Shown: positions 52,150 to 61,497, counted from the first letter of the stretch. The stretch: 64,000 nt of DNA from Porphyromonas somerae DSM 23386 (GCF_000372405.1 NZ_AQVC01000007.1:111-64110), one strand, 5' to 3'. The notes: generated by a model from the sequence alone, not told the origin. Translations and numbers: made by a program.

Positions 52150-55140
52150 TTATCCCCTTAGTGATCGGTAGATTTGCTCTTGGATGCGGGTGCGGATATG
52201 GAGCTGTGAGAGCTGGTTGTTCCACCGCTTTGGGGCACCTCTATTGGAGAGAAAGATGTAGACAATCTCATTTTGGGGATCTATCCAGCAGCAGGTGCCG
52301 GTGAAGCCGGTATGCCCATAGGTGGAGAGGGGTGCAATATCGGCCACGTTGCCTACCTTGCCTTTGCCACGGTGACGATCGAAGCCGAGTGCATAGGGGG
52401 AGATAGGGCGGCGGGCTGTGGTAAACTTCTGTACCGTATTGGGTTTAATATACCTATGACCATCGTAGGTGCCACCATTTAGGAGCATCTGTAGGAGTGG
52501 AAATAGCTCCTCTGCTGTGCCAAAGAGTCCGGCATTGCCCGATACTCCTCCTAGCATTGCTGCTGCCTCGTCATCTACATCGCCACGAAGGGTTTGGTGG
52601 CGAAGGAATTGATCCTTCTGCCCTTCGGCTATCTCGGAAGGGGCAAATCGCGCCAAAGGGCAGTAGGTAAGTCGCTTTAGCCCGAGTGGTGTGGCTAGCT
52701 TTTCCATAAAAAGTTGATCGAGTGGCATCTGGTAGCACTGCTCAAGGACCTCTTGCAATAGCAGAAAGTCAATGTCACTGTAGCGGTAACCCCGCCGACG
52801 GAGCTGTGCATCGCGGATCTCCTCACGCATCATCTCCCTTACCGAACGGTGGAGGTAATATCCCTCGGCGAAGCGGATAGGGTAGTCCTCACTCTGCTCT
52901 CTACTAACCAATGATGGAAGGTAGGAGAAGTTGCGCCTTGCCCACGCCTTTCGGGCGATCTGAATGGGAAAGCCGGCTTGGCGCCGATAGGTGATTAGTG
53001 GCGAAGGGTAGCTCTCTTGGTCAATGAGCGAGAGGTAAAAATTGATCACCGCAGGCATTCCCCCTGTATGAAAAAGAAGGTCGGCAAGTGTTACCGACTC
53101 TTTATTGCTCCCTTTGAGGAAATCGAGGTGCTTACCTAGTGGATCCTTTGTAGACAACCGCCCCTCGTCCTCTGCTATCATCAGCAGTGGCACAGTGGCG
53201 ACTGCCTTGGTGACACTGGCGAGGTCGTATAGGGTGGCGGTGTTATTGGGCTCCTTTTTTCCGCTATCCTTGTAGCCAAAGGCCTTGCTATAAACCACCT
53301 TTCCCTCCTTCGCCACTAGTACCTGGCAACCAGGGTAGGCGCCTTTCTTCACCCCCTCGAGGGCAATGTTATCTATCTTGGAGAGGAGGCGGCTATTGAG
53401 CCCCACGGTCTCGGGCTTGGCGAAGGTGAGCCCTTTTCGCTCTAGAGGAATGCCTGCTCCCGCCTTGAAGAGTGGGGGTAGGTCAACTGGTAGCACCCCA
53501 CTCATGGGAAGCTGACCAAGTAAGGCACGTCCGACGGCTGCCTGGGCATCGACACTACTATCGTAGCCCATCACCACCGCCTTTGCCTCGGTGATCACCT
53601 CCTTGAAGTGCAGTGCGGTGTAGGGATTGGTGAGGAAAAGCAAGACTACCGACCTATCGCGTGCCAATTGGAGGAGCCCAGCATCAGGCCGTGCCCTTTC
53701 GGAGGTGATGGCAACCAGTATCACGGAGCTCTTTCGTAGCTTTTGGTAGGTGCCCTGTCGCTCGCCACTACCTGCCTTCACGCCAATGCCGTGGCTGCTA
53801 ACTGTGCCACCATTGCGGAGCACTTGTAGAAGCTGAGGGGTCCTAGAATCTCCATAACGCAGGAGGGCTATCTCACTTTTTCCAGCGAATGGAAGGAGTG
53901 ACTCATTATTCTTCAGTAGGGTGACACTCTCCTCGTAGATTCTGGTACGGAGTGCCTTGCTCTGCTCATTATTAAGGTCGGCAGAGAGGGCGGTGGTTGG
54001 CAGTAGCGCCCGATTAGTTGCCCCAAGGAGATGTTTCCACGCAAGTACTTTTCGGCAACGACGTAGCACCTCACTGCGGTCTATCTCTCCCGCTTTTAGT
54101 GCGGTGAGCAGCTCTGCTAATGCCTTTTGGGGTGAGGGTGGTGCCAATAGAATATCATTGCCAGCCTTGAAAGTGGCGACAGCGACAGAGCCTTTGCCTA
54201 CATTGTCTATCACCCCTTGCATCGCTAGCCCATCGGTGAAGATGAGCCCCTCGAAGCCGAGTTGCTCCTGCAGTAGTTCGGTGGTGATGGCGTGGCTTAC
54301 ACTGGCCGCTTTTCGGCTGCTATCTAGCGCGGGAACGGTGAGGTGCCCTGTCATGATCCCCCCTAAGCCCTTTTGGATAAATTGGGTGAAGGGGTAGAGT
54401 TCTACCTCCTCTAGCCGTGCTCGGTCGTGCGATATCACGGGTAAAGCTTTGTGGGAATCGACCTTGGTATCACCGTGCCCGGGGAAGTGCTTCGCTACCG
54501 CCAGCACCCCTAGGCTCTCTAGCCCTTGACCATAAGCCAGTACCAGCTTCGCTACCTGCTGAGGGTCGGAGCCAAAGCTACGGGTACCGATGACTGGATT
54601 GAGGGGGTTATTATTGACGTCGGCAACAGGGGCGAAATTGACCTGAATGCCCATCCGCTTCGCCTCCTCTGCTGTGGCTCTACCATACTCAAAGGCAGTG
54701 GAGAGGTTGTTGGTGGCCCCCAGCACAATGTTTCGAGGCCATCGGATAGTGCCAGAAAGACGCATCGAGAGTCCCCACTCGCCATCCATCGCCACCAGCA
54801 TCGGGATCGTAGCTCTCTGTCGCATGCGATTGATGAGGAAGAGCTGTCGCTCGGGCGTCCCTTTCTGCCAAAGGACGCCTCCGAAGCCACGTGCTACTAG
54901 GTGGTCCCACTCCTCTAGGCTCTTTTGACCCTCTTTGGGGTAGACCATTGGCATAATAAGCTGAGCCAGAAGCTGCTCATCCGTCATCCCCTGCATCACG
55001 CTATCGGCATAAGCATAGGCAGCAGCAGAGCAGGCGGGGTCCTTGATCATCGTTGGTGGGGTGCCCGCTTTTACTAGTGGGCAACAAAGAAGTACCGCAA
55101 GGATACTCCCAAACATCTTATATATATTGTTTCTCTTCAT
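52150..55140 (-). CDS. GH3 beta-N-acetylglucosaminidase fused to a serine hydrolase of beta-lactamase fold
   Basis: The 996-residue exported protein has a signal peptide at 1-26 (ending VKAG). Residues about 40-370 form a GH3 domain of the NagZ type: KHFPGHGDTKVDSH (the His/Asp dyad of that branch) and FTDGLAMQG (nucleophile Asp). A C-terminal GH3 alpha/beta domain follows (about 390-560). Residues about 590-990 form a class C beta-lactamase-like domain with SVTK (SxxK) and YSD, and the late motif GHTGFTG. Such fusions are known in Bacteroidota and are thought to act on peptidoglycan fragments. It lies 58 bp downstream of the Abi gene on the same strand. Confidence 0.92.
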   Translation of the reverse strand: MKRNNIYKMFGSILAVLLCCPLVKAGTPPTMIKDPACSAAAYAYADSVMQGMTDEQLLAQLIMPMVYPKEGQKSLEEWDHLVARGFGGVLWQKGTPERQLFLINRMRQRATIPMLVAMDGEWGLSMRLSGTIRWPRNIVLGATNNLSTAFEYGRATAEEAKRMGIQVNFAPVADVNNNPLNPVIGTRSFGSDPQQVAKLVLAYGQGLESLGVLAVAKHFPGHGDTKVDSHKALPVISHDRARLEEVELYPFTQFIQKGLGGIMTGHLTVPALDSSRKAASVSHAITTELLQEQLGFEGLIFTDGLAMQGVIDNVGKGSVAVATFKAGNDILLAPPSPQKALAELLTALKAGEIDRSEVLRRCRKVLAWKHLLGATNRALLPTTALSADLNNEQSKALRTRIYEESVTLLKNNESLLPFAGKSEIALLRYGDSRTPQLLQVLRNGGTVSSHGIGVKAGSGERQGTYQKLRKSSVILVAITSERARPDAGLLQLARDRSVVLLFLTNPYTALHFKEVITEAKAVVMGYDSSVDAQAAVGRALLGQLPMSGVLPVDLPPLFKAGAGIPLERKGLTFAKPETVGLNSRLLSKIDNIALEGVKKGAYPGCQVLVAKEGKVVYSKAFGYKDSGKKEPNNTATLYDLASVTKAVATVPLLMIAEDEGRLSTKDPLGKHLDFLKGSNKESVTLADLLFHTGGMPAVINFYLSLIDQESYPSPLITYRRQAGFPIQIARKAWARRNFSYLPSLVSREQSEDYPIRFAEGYYLHRSVREMMREEIRDAQLRRRGYRYSDIDFLLLQEVLEQCYQMPLDQLFMEKLATPLGLKRLTYCPLARFAPSEIAEGQKDQFLRHQTLRGDVDDEAAAMLGGVSGNAGLFGTAEELFPLLQMLLNGGTYDGHRYIKPNTVQKFTTARRPISPYALGFDRHRGKGKVGNVADIAPLSTYGHTGFTGTCCWIDPQNEIVYIFLSNRGAPKRWNNQLSQLHIRTRIQEQIYRSLRG

Positions 55141-55198
55141 AATCTTTGATAATCAATAGCCATTATGGTAAAAAGTGGCAATGTAAAAGCTAAATGGA

Positions 55199-56101
55199 TT
55201 ATTTCCATAATGGTTCATTCTCCCATCCCTTTGGAAAGCCAAGTGCAGCCTTGTCTATCTCTGGAAATGTAGCAAAGAGATGATTCATTTTGTGGAGCAT
55301 GTCGTTATTTGGCGATATGACATCAAGGAAATACTTGATAATGCACAGGTCAAAGTATACCTTTAATGGATCAGTTGGCAATGTAATCCAAGGACGTTTT
55401 ATTCTGATTGGCATAGTAGCACGAATGGAGAACACGCGATTCCAAATACGAGCATGATGACAGCAAGAGTTTCGTGTTACTGCAACAATAGTAAGCCAAG
55501 ATTCGAATGGAGAAATTTGCAGTCCAAATGACTGAGCAATGGATTTCTTAATTCTTTTATTCTTGATGTTGGAATAAATGTTGGTGACTACTCCAAATGG
55601 TAGTATCTCAGCCAGCATCCAAGATGGTGGGTACTGATTGATATAGCTTTTCTTGAAATGATGGATGAAATCCTCTTTAGTATGGTTTAACTCATCTTCA
55701 ATTAGGTGTTTAGTGCGTCTGAATCTACTAGGATCTGAGAAATAACGTCCGTTCGTCATCCAGAATGGATCGTCTAACATTTTTGTTCCAAAATTTACGA
55801 TTGCACAACGCACTGCAATCTCTATTTTTTCAATTTCATTGAAGAGGAGCAGTCGTAACTTCTTGTCAAACTTATACAGCATCATTACCTTGTCAAAGGT
55901 AACACCTTGCTTAAATAGTTTTTGTTCCTTAGGGGTGGAAAGTAAAGGGTGCATATATGCAGATAGGCGGTAGTAACCGATGTGAGCAAGGTAGTGTTCA
56001 GCCTTTCCTTCATCAGTTATTTTCATGCCTCTTGCTTTGAGCAACTGTACTAACGCCATAGGGGTAGCGTATGTTTTTACAAACGGAATTCTTTTTGTCA
56101 T
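55199..56101 (-). CDS. Abi_2-family (AbiD/AbiF) HEPN protein
   Basis: The 300-residue protein starts at MTKRIPFVKTYATPMALVQLLKARGM, which with EHYLAHIGYYRLSAYMHPL is the signature of the Abi_2 abortive-infection family. Near residue 205 the HEPN ribonuclease motif RxxxxH is present as RNSCCH in VTRNSCCHHARIWNRVF. The start at 56101 is preferred to the ATG at 56125, because the latter lies within the hairpin terminator of the upstream RNA. Family members block phage growth; related HEPN proteins cut RNA and have been linked to the ancestry of Cas13. By eye it is A+T-richer than its neighbours. Confidence 0.9.
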   Translation of the reverse strand: MTKRIPFVKTYATPMALVQLLKARGMKITDEGKAEHYLAHIGYYRLSAYMHPLLSTPKEQKLFKQGVTFDKVMMLYKFDKKLRLLLFNEIEKIEIAVRCAIVNFGTKMLDDPFWMTNGRYFSDPSRFRRTKHLIEDELNHTKEDFIHHFKKSYINQYPPSWMLAEILPFGVVTNIYSNIKNKRIKKSIAQSFGLQISPFESWLTIVAVTRNSCCHHARIWNRVFSIRATMPIRIKRPWITLPTDPLKVYFDLCIIKYFLDVISPNNDMLHKMNHLFATFPEIDKAALGFPKGWENEPLWK

Positions 56102-56103
56102 AG

Positions 56104-56157
56104 TATAAAAAAAAGACCCGCACATTTGAGCATCGTTGAGAGGCTTGGCGGGTTCTC
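56104..56157 (-). ncRNA. Small terminator-ended RNA upstream of the Abi gene (candidate antitoxin or guide partner)
   Basis: A strong promoter (56164-56195) starts a transcript near 56157. After some ten bases comes a stem ACCCGC (56153-56148) / GCGGGT (56121-56116) with a 26-base loop, ended by eight T residues (56114-56107). The Abi ATG follows at 56101. The result is a small RNA of about 50 bases whose 3' end is an intrinsic terminator, so the Abi gene would be made by read-through. The loop contains CTCAA twice (CTCAACGATGCTCAA). No reading frame longer than a few codons fits inside it. Confidence 0.7.
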
Positions 56158-56163
56158 GTGCCG

Positions 56164-56195
56164 CAAAGATACGAATAATCTATTGACATTCCAAA
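56164..56195 (-). promoter_or_regulatory. Promoter of the small RNA and Abi gene
   Basis: TTTG (56192-56195) and TATCTTTG (56164-56171), minus strand, are separated by 20 bp. This is the full Bacteroidota consensus TTTG-N19-21-TAnnTTTG and the best promoter match in the window. Confidence 0.85.
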
Positions 56196-56281
56196 CTCCG
56201 ATACAAGAAAGTTACAAGATCCAATTCACTAGAAGTTTAATTACACATTAGCTCGTATTGGCAGGTTTATTTCCGCTTTAG

Positions 56282-56312
56282 TTGGTAGTTTACGGTAGAA
56301 TCTGTATGTTTG
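56282..56312 (+). promoter_or_regulatory. Promoter of the acyl-CoA ligase gene
   Basis: TTG (56282-56284) and TATGTTTG (56305-56312) are separated by 20 bp on the plus strand, and the start codon lies 31 bp further. Confidence 0.78.
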
Positions 56313-56343
56313 TAATGAATATTAACATTAGACCACGAGGATT

Positions 56344-58011
56344 ATGATTAAGGAGAACTTTGTAAAGCTATATGAGGGGGTACTGAAGGAAAATTGGGCG
56401 CTTCCTGCCTTTACCAATTATGAGGAGGGGCGAACCTATACTGTGGCAGATGTCGCACGGTGGGCAGCACGTGTACACCTTATCTTGGAGCAGAATGGCA
56501 TCAAGAAGGGCGATAAGGTGACCCTTATTGGTAAGGATTGTGCCGAGTGGTGTATGGTATGGATGGGCATTGTTACCTATGGGGCGGTGGTGGTACCTAT
56601 ACTGCCCGACTTCCCTAAGGCCGACTTGCTACACCTTATTGAGCATAGTGACTCTAAGTTTGTATTCGTGGGGCCAGAGCACGAGAAGCACCTAGAGGGA
56701 GCACTGCTCCCTAATGTATTGGGGCTTTATAGGATTAAAAGTATGGAGCCACTCCTAGGACTACTCTCCAACGACCCAACCAAGGCACTCAATATCGATG
56801 TTCTATTTAAGCAACGATACCCAAATGACTTTACTCGGGAGGATGTAAAATTCCCCGAGGTGAGCAATGAGGAGGTGGTACTCATTAGTTATACCTCTGG
56901 TACATCGGGCTTTAGCAAAGGGGTGATGACCACTGCCAACAACCTAGCAGCCAATATGACCTATGCAGTGACGGAAAAGATGCAGAGCCGCGGTGATCGC
57001 CTCCTCTGCTTCCTCCCCAACGCCCACGCCTATAGCTGTGCATTCAACTTCCTACTCCCCTTGCTTTCGGGTGCACACGTCTATATCCTTGGTCAAAAGC
57101 CTACCCCTACCATTCTCCTCAAAGCGCTTAAGGAGGTGCAACCTCGACTGATCCTCTCCGTACCACTCGTATTGGAAAAGATCTACAAGAGCGTGGTGAC
57201 GCCTAAGCTCAAGGAGACTTCGGTACGGTTGGCACTTAAGACGCCGATCCTCCGCAACTCGGTATACAAGAAGTTTAGAGAGGGATTGATCCAGGCACTA
57301 GGGGGCAATCTAGGTGAGATCATCATTGGTGGGGCAGCCCTCAATGCCGAGGTGGCTCAGTTCCTCGACCGCATCAAGTTCCCCTACACCGTTGGCTACG
57401 GCATGACGGAGTGTGCGCCACTGGTCTCCTATGCTCAGTATAAAAACTATGTCTCTGGCTCATGTGGTAAGGAGCTGAAGATGATAGAGAAGCTGAGGGT
57501 AGCCGATGCCCAAGAGATTGAGGGGCAGATGGTGGGTGAGATCCAAGTGAAGGGGGAGAATGTCTGCCTCGGATACTACAAAAACCCACAAGCAACTGCC
57601 GAGCTCTTTACGGAGGATGGCTGGATGAAGACGGGGGACCTAGGCTATATTGCCAAGGATGGCAGCGTCTTTTTGAGAGGGCGCTCCAAGGCGATGCTCC
57701 TTGGCCCTAATGGGCAGAACATTTACCCTGAGGAGATAGAAGCGAAGATAGCGATGCTCCCCTTTATGAATGAAGCAGTAGTGGTACAGCGAGAGGGCAA
57801 ACGGAATGTGGCGATTGTGACCATCGACCGAAAAGCACTCGAAAAGGCGGGCTATAAGAACGATGAGAAGGTGGAAGAGCTACTCGAAAGTAATCGCAAG
57901 CAACTCAATGAGAGCCTTGCCTCCTTTGCCCAAATCTCCAGCTTTGAAGTACTGGAGGGTGACTTTGAGAAGACGCCTAAGCAGAGTATCAAGCGCTACC
58001 TCTACAAATAA
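56344..58011 (+). CDS. AMP-forming acyl-CoA ligase (long-chain type)
   Basis: The 555-residue adenylate-forming enzyme has the P-loop ISYTSGTSGFSKGV near 180, GYGMTECAPLVS near 350 and KTGDLGYIAKDG near 425. NIYPEEIEAKI is near 460, and the C-terminal catalytic lysine region is KTPKQSIKRYLYK. It activates fatty acids to acyl-CoA for phospholipid synthesis or uptake. It is transcribed alone and divergently from the Abi module. Substrate chain length cannot be told. Confidence 0.93.
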   Translation: MIKENFVKLYEGVLKENWALPAFTNYEEGRTYTVADVARWAARVHLILEQNGIKKGDKVTLIGKDCAEWCMVWMGIVTYGAVVVPILPDFPKADLLHLIEHSDSKFVFVGPEHEKHLEGALLPNVLGLYRIKSMEPLLGLLSNDPTKALNIDVLFKQRYPNDFTREDVKFPEVSNEEVVLISYTSGTSGFSKGVMTTANNLAANMTYAVTEKMQSRGDRLLCFLPNAHAYSCAFNFLLPLLSGAHVYILGQKPTPTILLKALKEVQPRLILSVPLVLEKIYKSVVTPKLKETSVRLALKTPILRNSVYKKFREGLIQALGGNLGEIIIGGAALNAEVAQFLDRIKFPYTVGYGMTECAPLVSYAQYKNYVSGSCGKELKMIEKLRVADAQEIEGQMVGEIQVKGENVCLGYYKNPQATAELFTEDGWMKTGDLGYIAKDGSVFLRGRSKAMLLGPNGQNIYPEEIEAKIAMLPFMNEAVVVQREGKRNVAIVTIDRKALEKAGYKNDEKVEELLESNRKQLNESLASFAQISSFEVLEGDFEKTPKQSIKRYLYK

Positions 58012-58055
58012 GGATTCGGAAGCCCTTATCTGGTAAGAGACTTTTTAGCAGTGCC

Positions 58056-58084
58056 CCTCCTCCTATTGAAGCGATAGGAGGAGG
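58056..58084 (+). terminator. Stable hairpin after the acyl-CoA ligase
   Basis: CCCCTCCTCCTAT pairs with ATAGGAGGAGGGG (13 bp, loop TGAAGCG), 45 bp beyond the stop. There is no T run after it, so it is a weak terminator or an mRNA end-protecting structure. Its last bases overlap the left end of the repeat element at 58082. Confidence 0.6.
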
Positions 58085-58384
58085 GGTCACGCATTAGAAA
58101 TGTTTTATTAGTGGTATTTATCTGAGTACCTATGGGTAAGGACCTCGGCAGAGGTCCGACGGATCCTAGCCCCCACGTCGGAGGGGCGTCAGCCCCGAAC
58201 GACTGGGGGATTAAGGGCATTCCTCCCCTATTCCACGACCCACAAGGGGTCGAATGGTGGGGGTGGGTCGGTTTTTTGTCCCCTAGTCATCGGCTCTACG
58301 AGCCTCGACTTAGGGGCTAGGATCCGTCTGACCTCCCACGAGGGGAGGTCATTCACGGTAAGATCTTTCTAGTGCGTAACCCCT
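58082..58384. mobile_element. Inverted-repeat element carrying repeat R3
   Basis: The left end AGGGGTCACGCATTAGAAA (58082-58100) is matched by TTTCTAGTGCGTAACCCCT (58366-58384). The sub-terminal part (GTATTTATCTGAGTACCTATGGGTAAGGACCTC) is that of the family. The interior holds R3 (58240-58350), which also occurs in inverse orientation at 40392-40506 without the ends. It is a composite of several hairpin modules and encodes no protein. Confidence 0.82.
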
Positions 58385-58428
58385 GAAGTCCTTTAGGAGG
58401 AGGGGGCACTGGTGTATAATTATTTGAG

Positions 58429-58436
58429 TATCTTTG
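58429..58436 (+). promoter_or_regulatory. -7 box of the phosphorylase gene
   Basis: TATCTTTG, 38 bp before the start codon, matches TAnnTTTG; no clear -33 element. Confidence 0.65.
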
Positions 58437-58474
58437 CATAGGTAATTAAGAAAATATATTAGGTTTGAATAATT

Positions 58475-61045
58475 ATGATTCGTAATAAGAACTGTAATGA
58501 GGCGGTATGGAATGAAGTGTACACTCACTCCAAGCTGCCAAAGAACTTAGCGAAGCTAGAGGAGCTATCCCGCAATATCTGGTGGGTTTGGAGGAGAGAG
58601 GTAAGAAAGCTATTTGCCGAGATAGATGAGGAGAAATGGGAGGCTGTTCAGGCCAATCCTATTGAGATCCTCAATGGGCTGAGCAGTGCAAAGCAAGAGG
58701 AATTGCTACAGAATGCGGAGTTTATGGCTCGTCTCGACAAGGCCTATGAGCACTTCCAGGAATACCTTGCGGCACCTATGCGTAGCGATGCCCCTAGTGT
58801 GGCCTACTTCAGTATGGAATATGGGCTCAGCAATGTGCTGAAGATCTACTCTGGCGGTCTTGGTGTACTGGCAGGCGACTACCTCAAGGAGGCTAGCGAC
58901 TCTCGCATAGACATGGTGGGCGTAGGCTTCCTATACAAGTATGGCTACTTTGACCAAGTCATCTCGGCCGATGGTGATCAGATTGCCCAATATAAGCAGA
59001 ATGACTTCAATAATATCCCAGTAAGCCAAGTGACCGATGAGCAGGGTTTACCGATGACTTTAGAGGTCCCCTTTAGAGATCATACCGTTTACTGCAATGT
59101 GTGGCGAGTAGATGTAGGGCGTATCCCGCTCTACTTGATGGATACCTTCCACCCTAAGAATAGTGATTGGGATAAGGGAATTACTAGCCAGCTCTACGGT
59201 GGCGATTGGGAAAACCGTATGAAGCAGGAGTATCTGCTTGGTATCGGAGGCATTATGCTACTAGAGAAGCTAGGCATCAAGAAGCAAGTATACCACTGCA
59301 ATGAGGGGCATGCTGCCTTCATTAATATTGAGCGTATGGCACAGCTCACCCAAAGTGGTATGGACTTTGATCACGCTCTGGAGATCGTTCGCTCTTCGGG
59401 GCTCTATACAGTGCACACGCCTGTGCCTGCTGGTCACGACTACTTTGATAAGGGCCTTTTCGATAAGTATATGGGTCACTATGCCGCGAAGCTAGGGATT
59501 TCGTTTGATGAGTTGATTGACCTTGGTCGTGAAAACCCTGGCTCCGACGAGAAGTTCTCTATGAGTGTCTTGGCGCTCAATACGGCTCAGGAGGCCAATG
59601 GTGTTAGCTGGCTTCACGGCAAGGTGTCGCAGCGGATGTTTGCCCCTGTGTGGAAGGGTTACTTCCCTAGCGAGCTACATGTGGGATATGTGACCAATGG
59701 GGTGCACTTCCCTTCGTGGACCGCTGTGGAGTGGATCCCTTTCTACAAGAAATATATCTCGGAGAATATACTTGATGATCAGGATAATCCTGACATTCTC
59801 AAGAAGATCAAAGAGGTCCCAGACAGCGAAATATGGGAGATGCGTAAAGAGATGAAATGCCGACTTATTCGCCATCTTAGGGCGAGCTACAAGGCAAGTC
59901 TCTCCAAGAGCAATAACGACCCCTCCTTTACTTACGAGGTGCTCGATGCCCTGAATCCCGATGCCCTTCTCATCGGTTTCGGACGCCGATTTGCCACCTA
60001 CAAGCGTGCCCATCTGCTCTTTACCGACCTCGATCGCTTGGCACAGATTGTCAATAACAGTGAGCGCCCCATCCAGTTTATCTATACCGGTAAGGCGCAC
60101 CCTGCCGATGGTGGTGGCCAGGGGCTTATCAAGAGCATCATCGAGATCTCTAAGATGCCACAATTCCACGGCAAGATCCTATTCCTAGAGAATTATGATA
60201 TCCGCGTAGCTCGCCGATTGATCGCTGGTGTGGATGTATGGCTCAACACCCCTACACGTCCATTAGAGGCGTCGGGAACATCGGGCATGAAGGCGCTAAT
60301 GAATGGAGTGCTCAACTTCTCAGTACTCGATGGTTGGTGGTATGAGGGGTTTGTGCCTGGAGGCGGTTGGGCACTGACCGACAAACGCACCTATACCGAC
60401 CAAGGCCAGCAGGATAAGCTTGATGCCGTGACGATTTACAAGACCCTAGAGGATGAGATCATCCCGCTTTACTACGATCGTAGTGATGGCAAGGAGTACT
60501 CTACTGGTTGGGTGAAGATGATCAAGACTTCTATGGCGGAGATCCTCCCCCGCTTCACGATGCGACGGATGATTAATGACTATATCACCCGATTCTACCA
60601 GCCACTTGCTACACGCTCAGCAATGCTTGCGGAAAACAACTATGCAGCAGTCGATACTCTGGTGGAGTGGAAACAAAGTGTAGCCAATACATGGGATCAA
60701 TTGGAGGTAATAGAGGTGAAGAGCACCAAGGATCTCAGTAGTCGTAGCTTTGAAGTAGGCGAAGAGATGGAGTTGCAAGTGGTGCTCGACCTACATCAGC
60801 TCTCCACTGACCTCAAGGTAGAGCTAGTCATCTCTGAATTCAATGCCGATAATATGATGACAGAGCTTGTAGATAACTATGCCTTTACCCTAGAGAGCAG
60901 TGAAGGTAGTCGACGCACTTACAAGCTAAGAAAGATGATCAATAACCCTGGTACTCGAAAGATCGCCATCCGCATCTCTCCTACTCACCAGCTAATGGCT
61001 CACCCTATGGACTTTGCTTATGTTCGTTGGGTATCGGCATTCTGA
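58475..61045 (+). CDS. Alpha-glucan phosphorylase (GT35)
   Basis: The 856-residue PLP-dependent enzyme releases glucose-1-phosphate from glycogen or maltodextrin. It belongs to the shorter alpha-glucan phosphorylase group, with the start SRNIWWVWRREVRKLF and the active-site segments YFSMEYGLS, YSGGLGVLAGDYLKEASD and EASGTSGMKALMNG (PLP lysine). The last ~120 residues (VEWKQSVANTW onward) form a beta-rich extension typical of the group. It is a single-gene unit here; no glycogen synthase is adjacent. Confidence 0.95.
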   Translation: MIRNKNCNEAVWNEVYTHSKLPKNLAKLEELSRNIWWVWRREVRKLFAEIDEEKWEAVQANPIEILNGLSSAKQEELLQNAEFMARLDKAYEHFQEYLAAPMRSDAPSVAYFSMEYGLSNVLKIYSGGLGVLAGDYLKEASDSRIDMVGVGFLYKYGYFDQVISADGDQIAQYKQNDFNNIPVSQVTDEQGLPMTLEVPFRDHTVYCNVWRVDVGRIPLYLMDTFHPKNSDWDKGITSQLYGGDWENRMKQEYLLGIGGIMLLEKLGIKKQVYHCNEGHAAFINIERMAQLTQSGMDFDHALEIVRSSGLYTVHTPVPAGHDYFDKGLFDKYMGHYAAKLGISFDELIDLGRENPGSDEKFSMSVLALNTAQEANGVSWLHGKVSQRMFAPVWKGYFPSELHVGYVTNGVHFPSWTAVEWIPFYKKYISENILDDQDNPDILKKIKEVPDSEIWEMRKEMKCRLIRHLRASYKASLSKSNNDPSFTYEVLDALNPDALLIGFGRRFATYKRAHLLFTDLDRLAQIVNNSERPIQFIYTGKAHPADGGGQGLIKSIIEISKMPQFHGKILFLENYDIRVARRLIAGVDVWLNTPTRPLEASGTSGMKALMNGVLNFSVLDGWWYEGFVPGGGWALTDKRTYTDQGQQDKLDAVTIYKTLEDEIIPLYYDRSDGKEYSTGWVKMIKTSMAEILPRFTMRRMINDYITRFYQPLATRSAMLAENNYAAVDTLVEWKQSVANTWDQLEVIEVKSTKDLSSRSFEVGEEMELQVVLDLHQLSTDLKVELVISEFNADNMMTELVDNYAFTLESSEGSRRTYKLRKMINNPGTRKIAIRISPTHQLMAHPMDFAYVRWVSAF

Positions 61046-61073
61046 TTCTTGAGCCAGTCTATTTTTAAAATAT

Positions 61074-61108
61074 GAGAGCCATAGGGCAATAGCCTTATGG
61101 CTCTCATT
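61074..61108 (+). terminator. Terminator after the phosphorylase gene
   Basis: A 14-bp stem with one mismatch (GAGAGCCATAGGGC / GCCTTATGGCTCTC) followed by ATTGTATT. The T tract is modest. Confidence 0.7.
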
Positions 61109-61122
61109 GTATTGGGGCGAAG

Positions 61123-61396
61123 GTAGGGGCTACGCAGTCTTGGGATCTCCATAAAACCTCTATACAAGTAGAGCAAAAGTTGAGTTGCAACTAAGCAATC
61201 GGCGAGTTGCAACTAAGCATTTGCCGAGATGCAACTAACCGATTGCTTAGTTGCATCTCGGTAAACGCTTTTGTATAGTATTGAATTCCAGTCGGTTGAG
61301 AAGAGGGCTTTTGCGCCCCCTTTTTCGTCTGTTTTTGCCTTATTTCGCGGGTGGAAATTCTGTAAGATGAGTCCCCAGGGTAGGCTTCTACAATGC
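61123..61396. mobile_element. Degraded inverted-repeat element enclosing a 22-bp array
   Basis: The left end is AGGGGCTACGCAGTCTTGG and the right end AATGCATAACCCCC, both diverged from AGGGGTTACGCATTAGAAA. Inside are the 22-bp array (61183-61258), the flank TTTGTATAGTATTGAATTCC seen also in the element at 22137-22469, and a hairpin GGGC-TTTTGC-GCCC. The remaining bases to 61497 hold only weak promoter-like matches. Confidence 0.65.
61183..61258. repeat. 22-bp palindrome array, copy D
   Basis: Cores begin at 61183 and 61205 (AGTTGCAACT), 61227 (AGATGCAACT) and 61249 (AGTTGCATCT), with an exact 22-bp period. Spacers are AAGCAATCGGCG, AAGCATTTGCCG and AACCGATTGCTT. Confidence 0.88.
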
Positions 61397-61497
61397 ATAA
61401 CCCCCGAAGTTTATCGCTAATTCATTTGCCTTTAGAAAAATATTAAGTATCTTGTCGTCATATAATAATAACTATCAAGCTTGCACAATAAATAGAG

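Noticed and set aside
56102-56125. Upstream ATG for the Abi gene (product starting MCGSFFYTM)
   Set aside because: It begins within the terminator hairpin and T run of the small RNA; the family start matches MTKRIPFVKTY.
58026-58320. Short frames in the 58 kb gap
   Set aside because: They read through the inverted-repeat element and R3 hairpins.
61046-61497. Regulator gene or riboswitch before the NagB-like gene
   Set aside because: The gap is filled by the degraded element and array; no conserved riboswitch core is visible.
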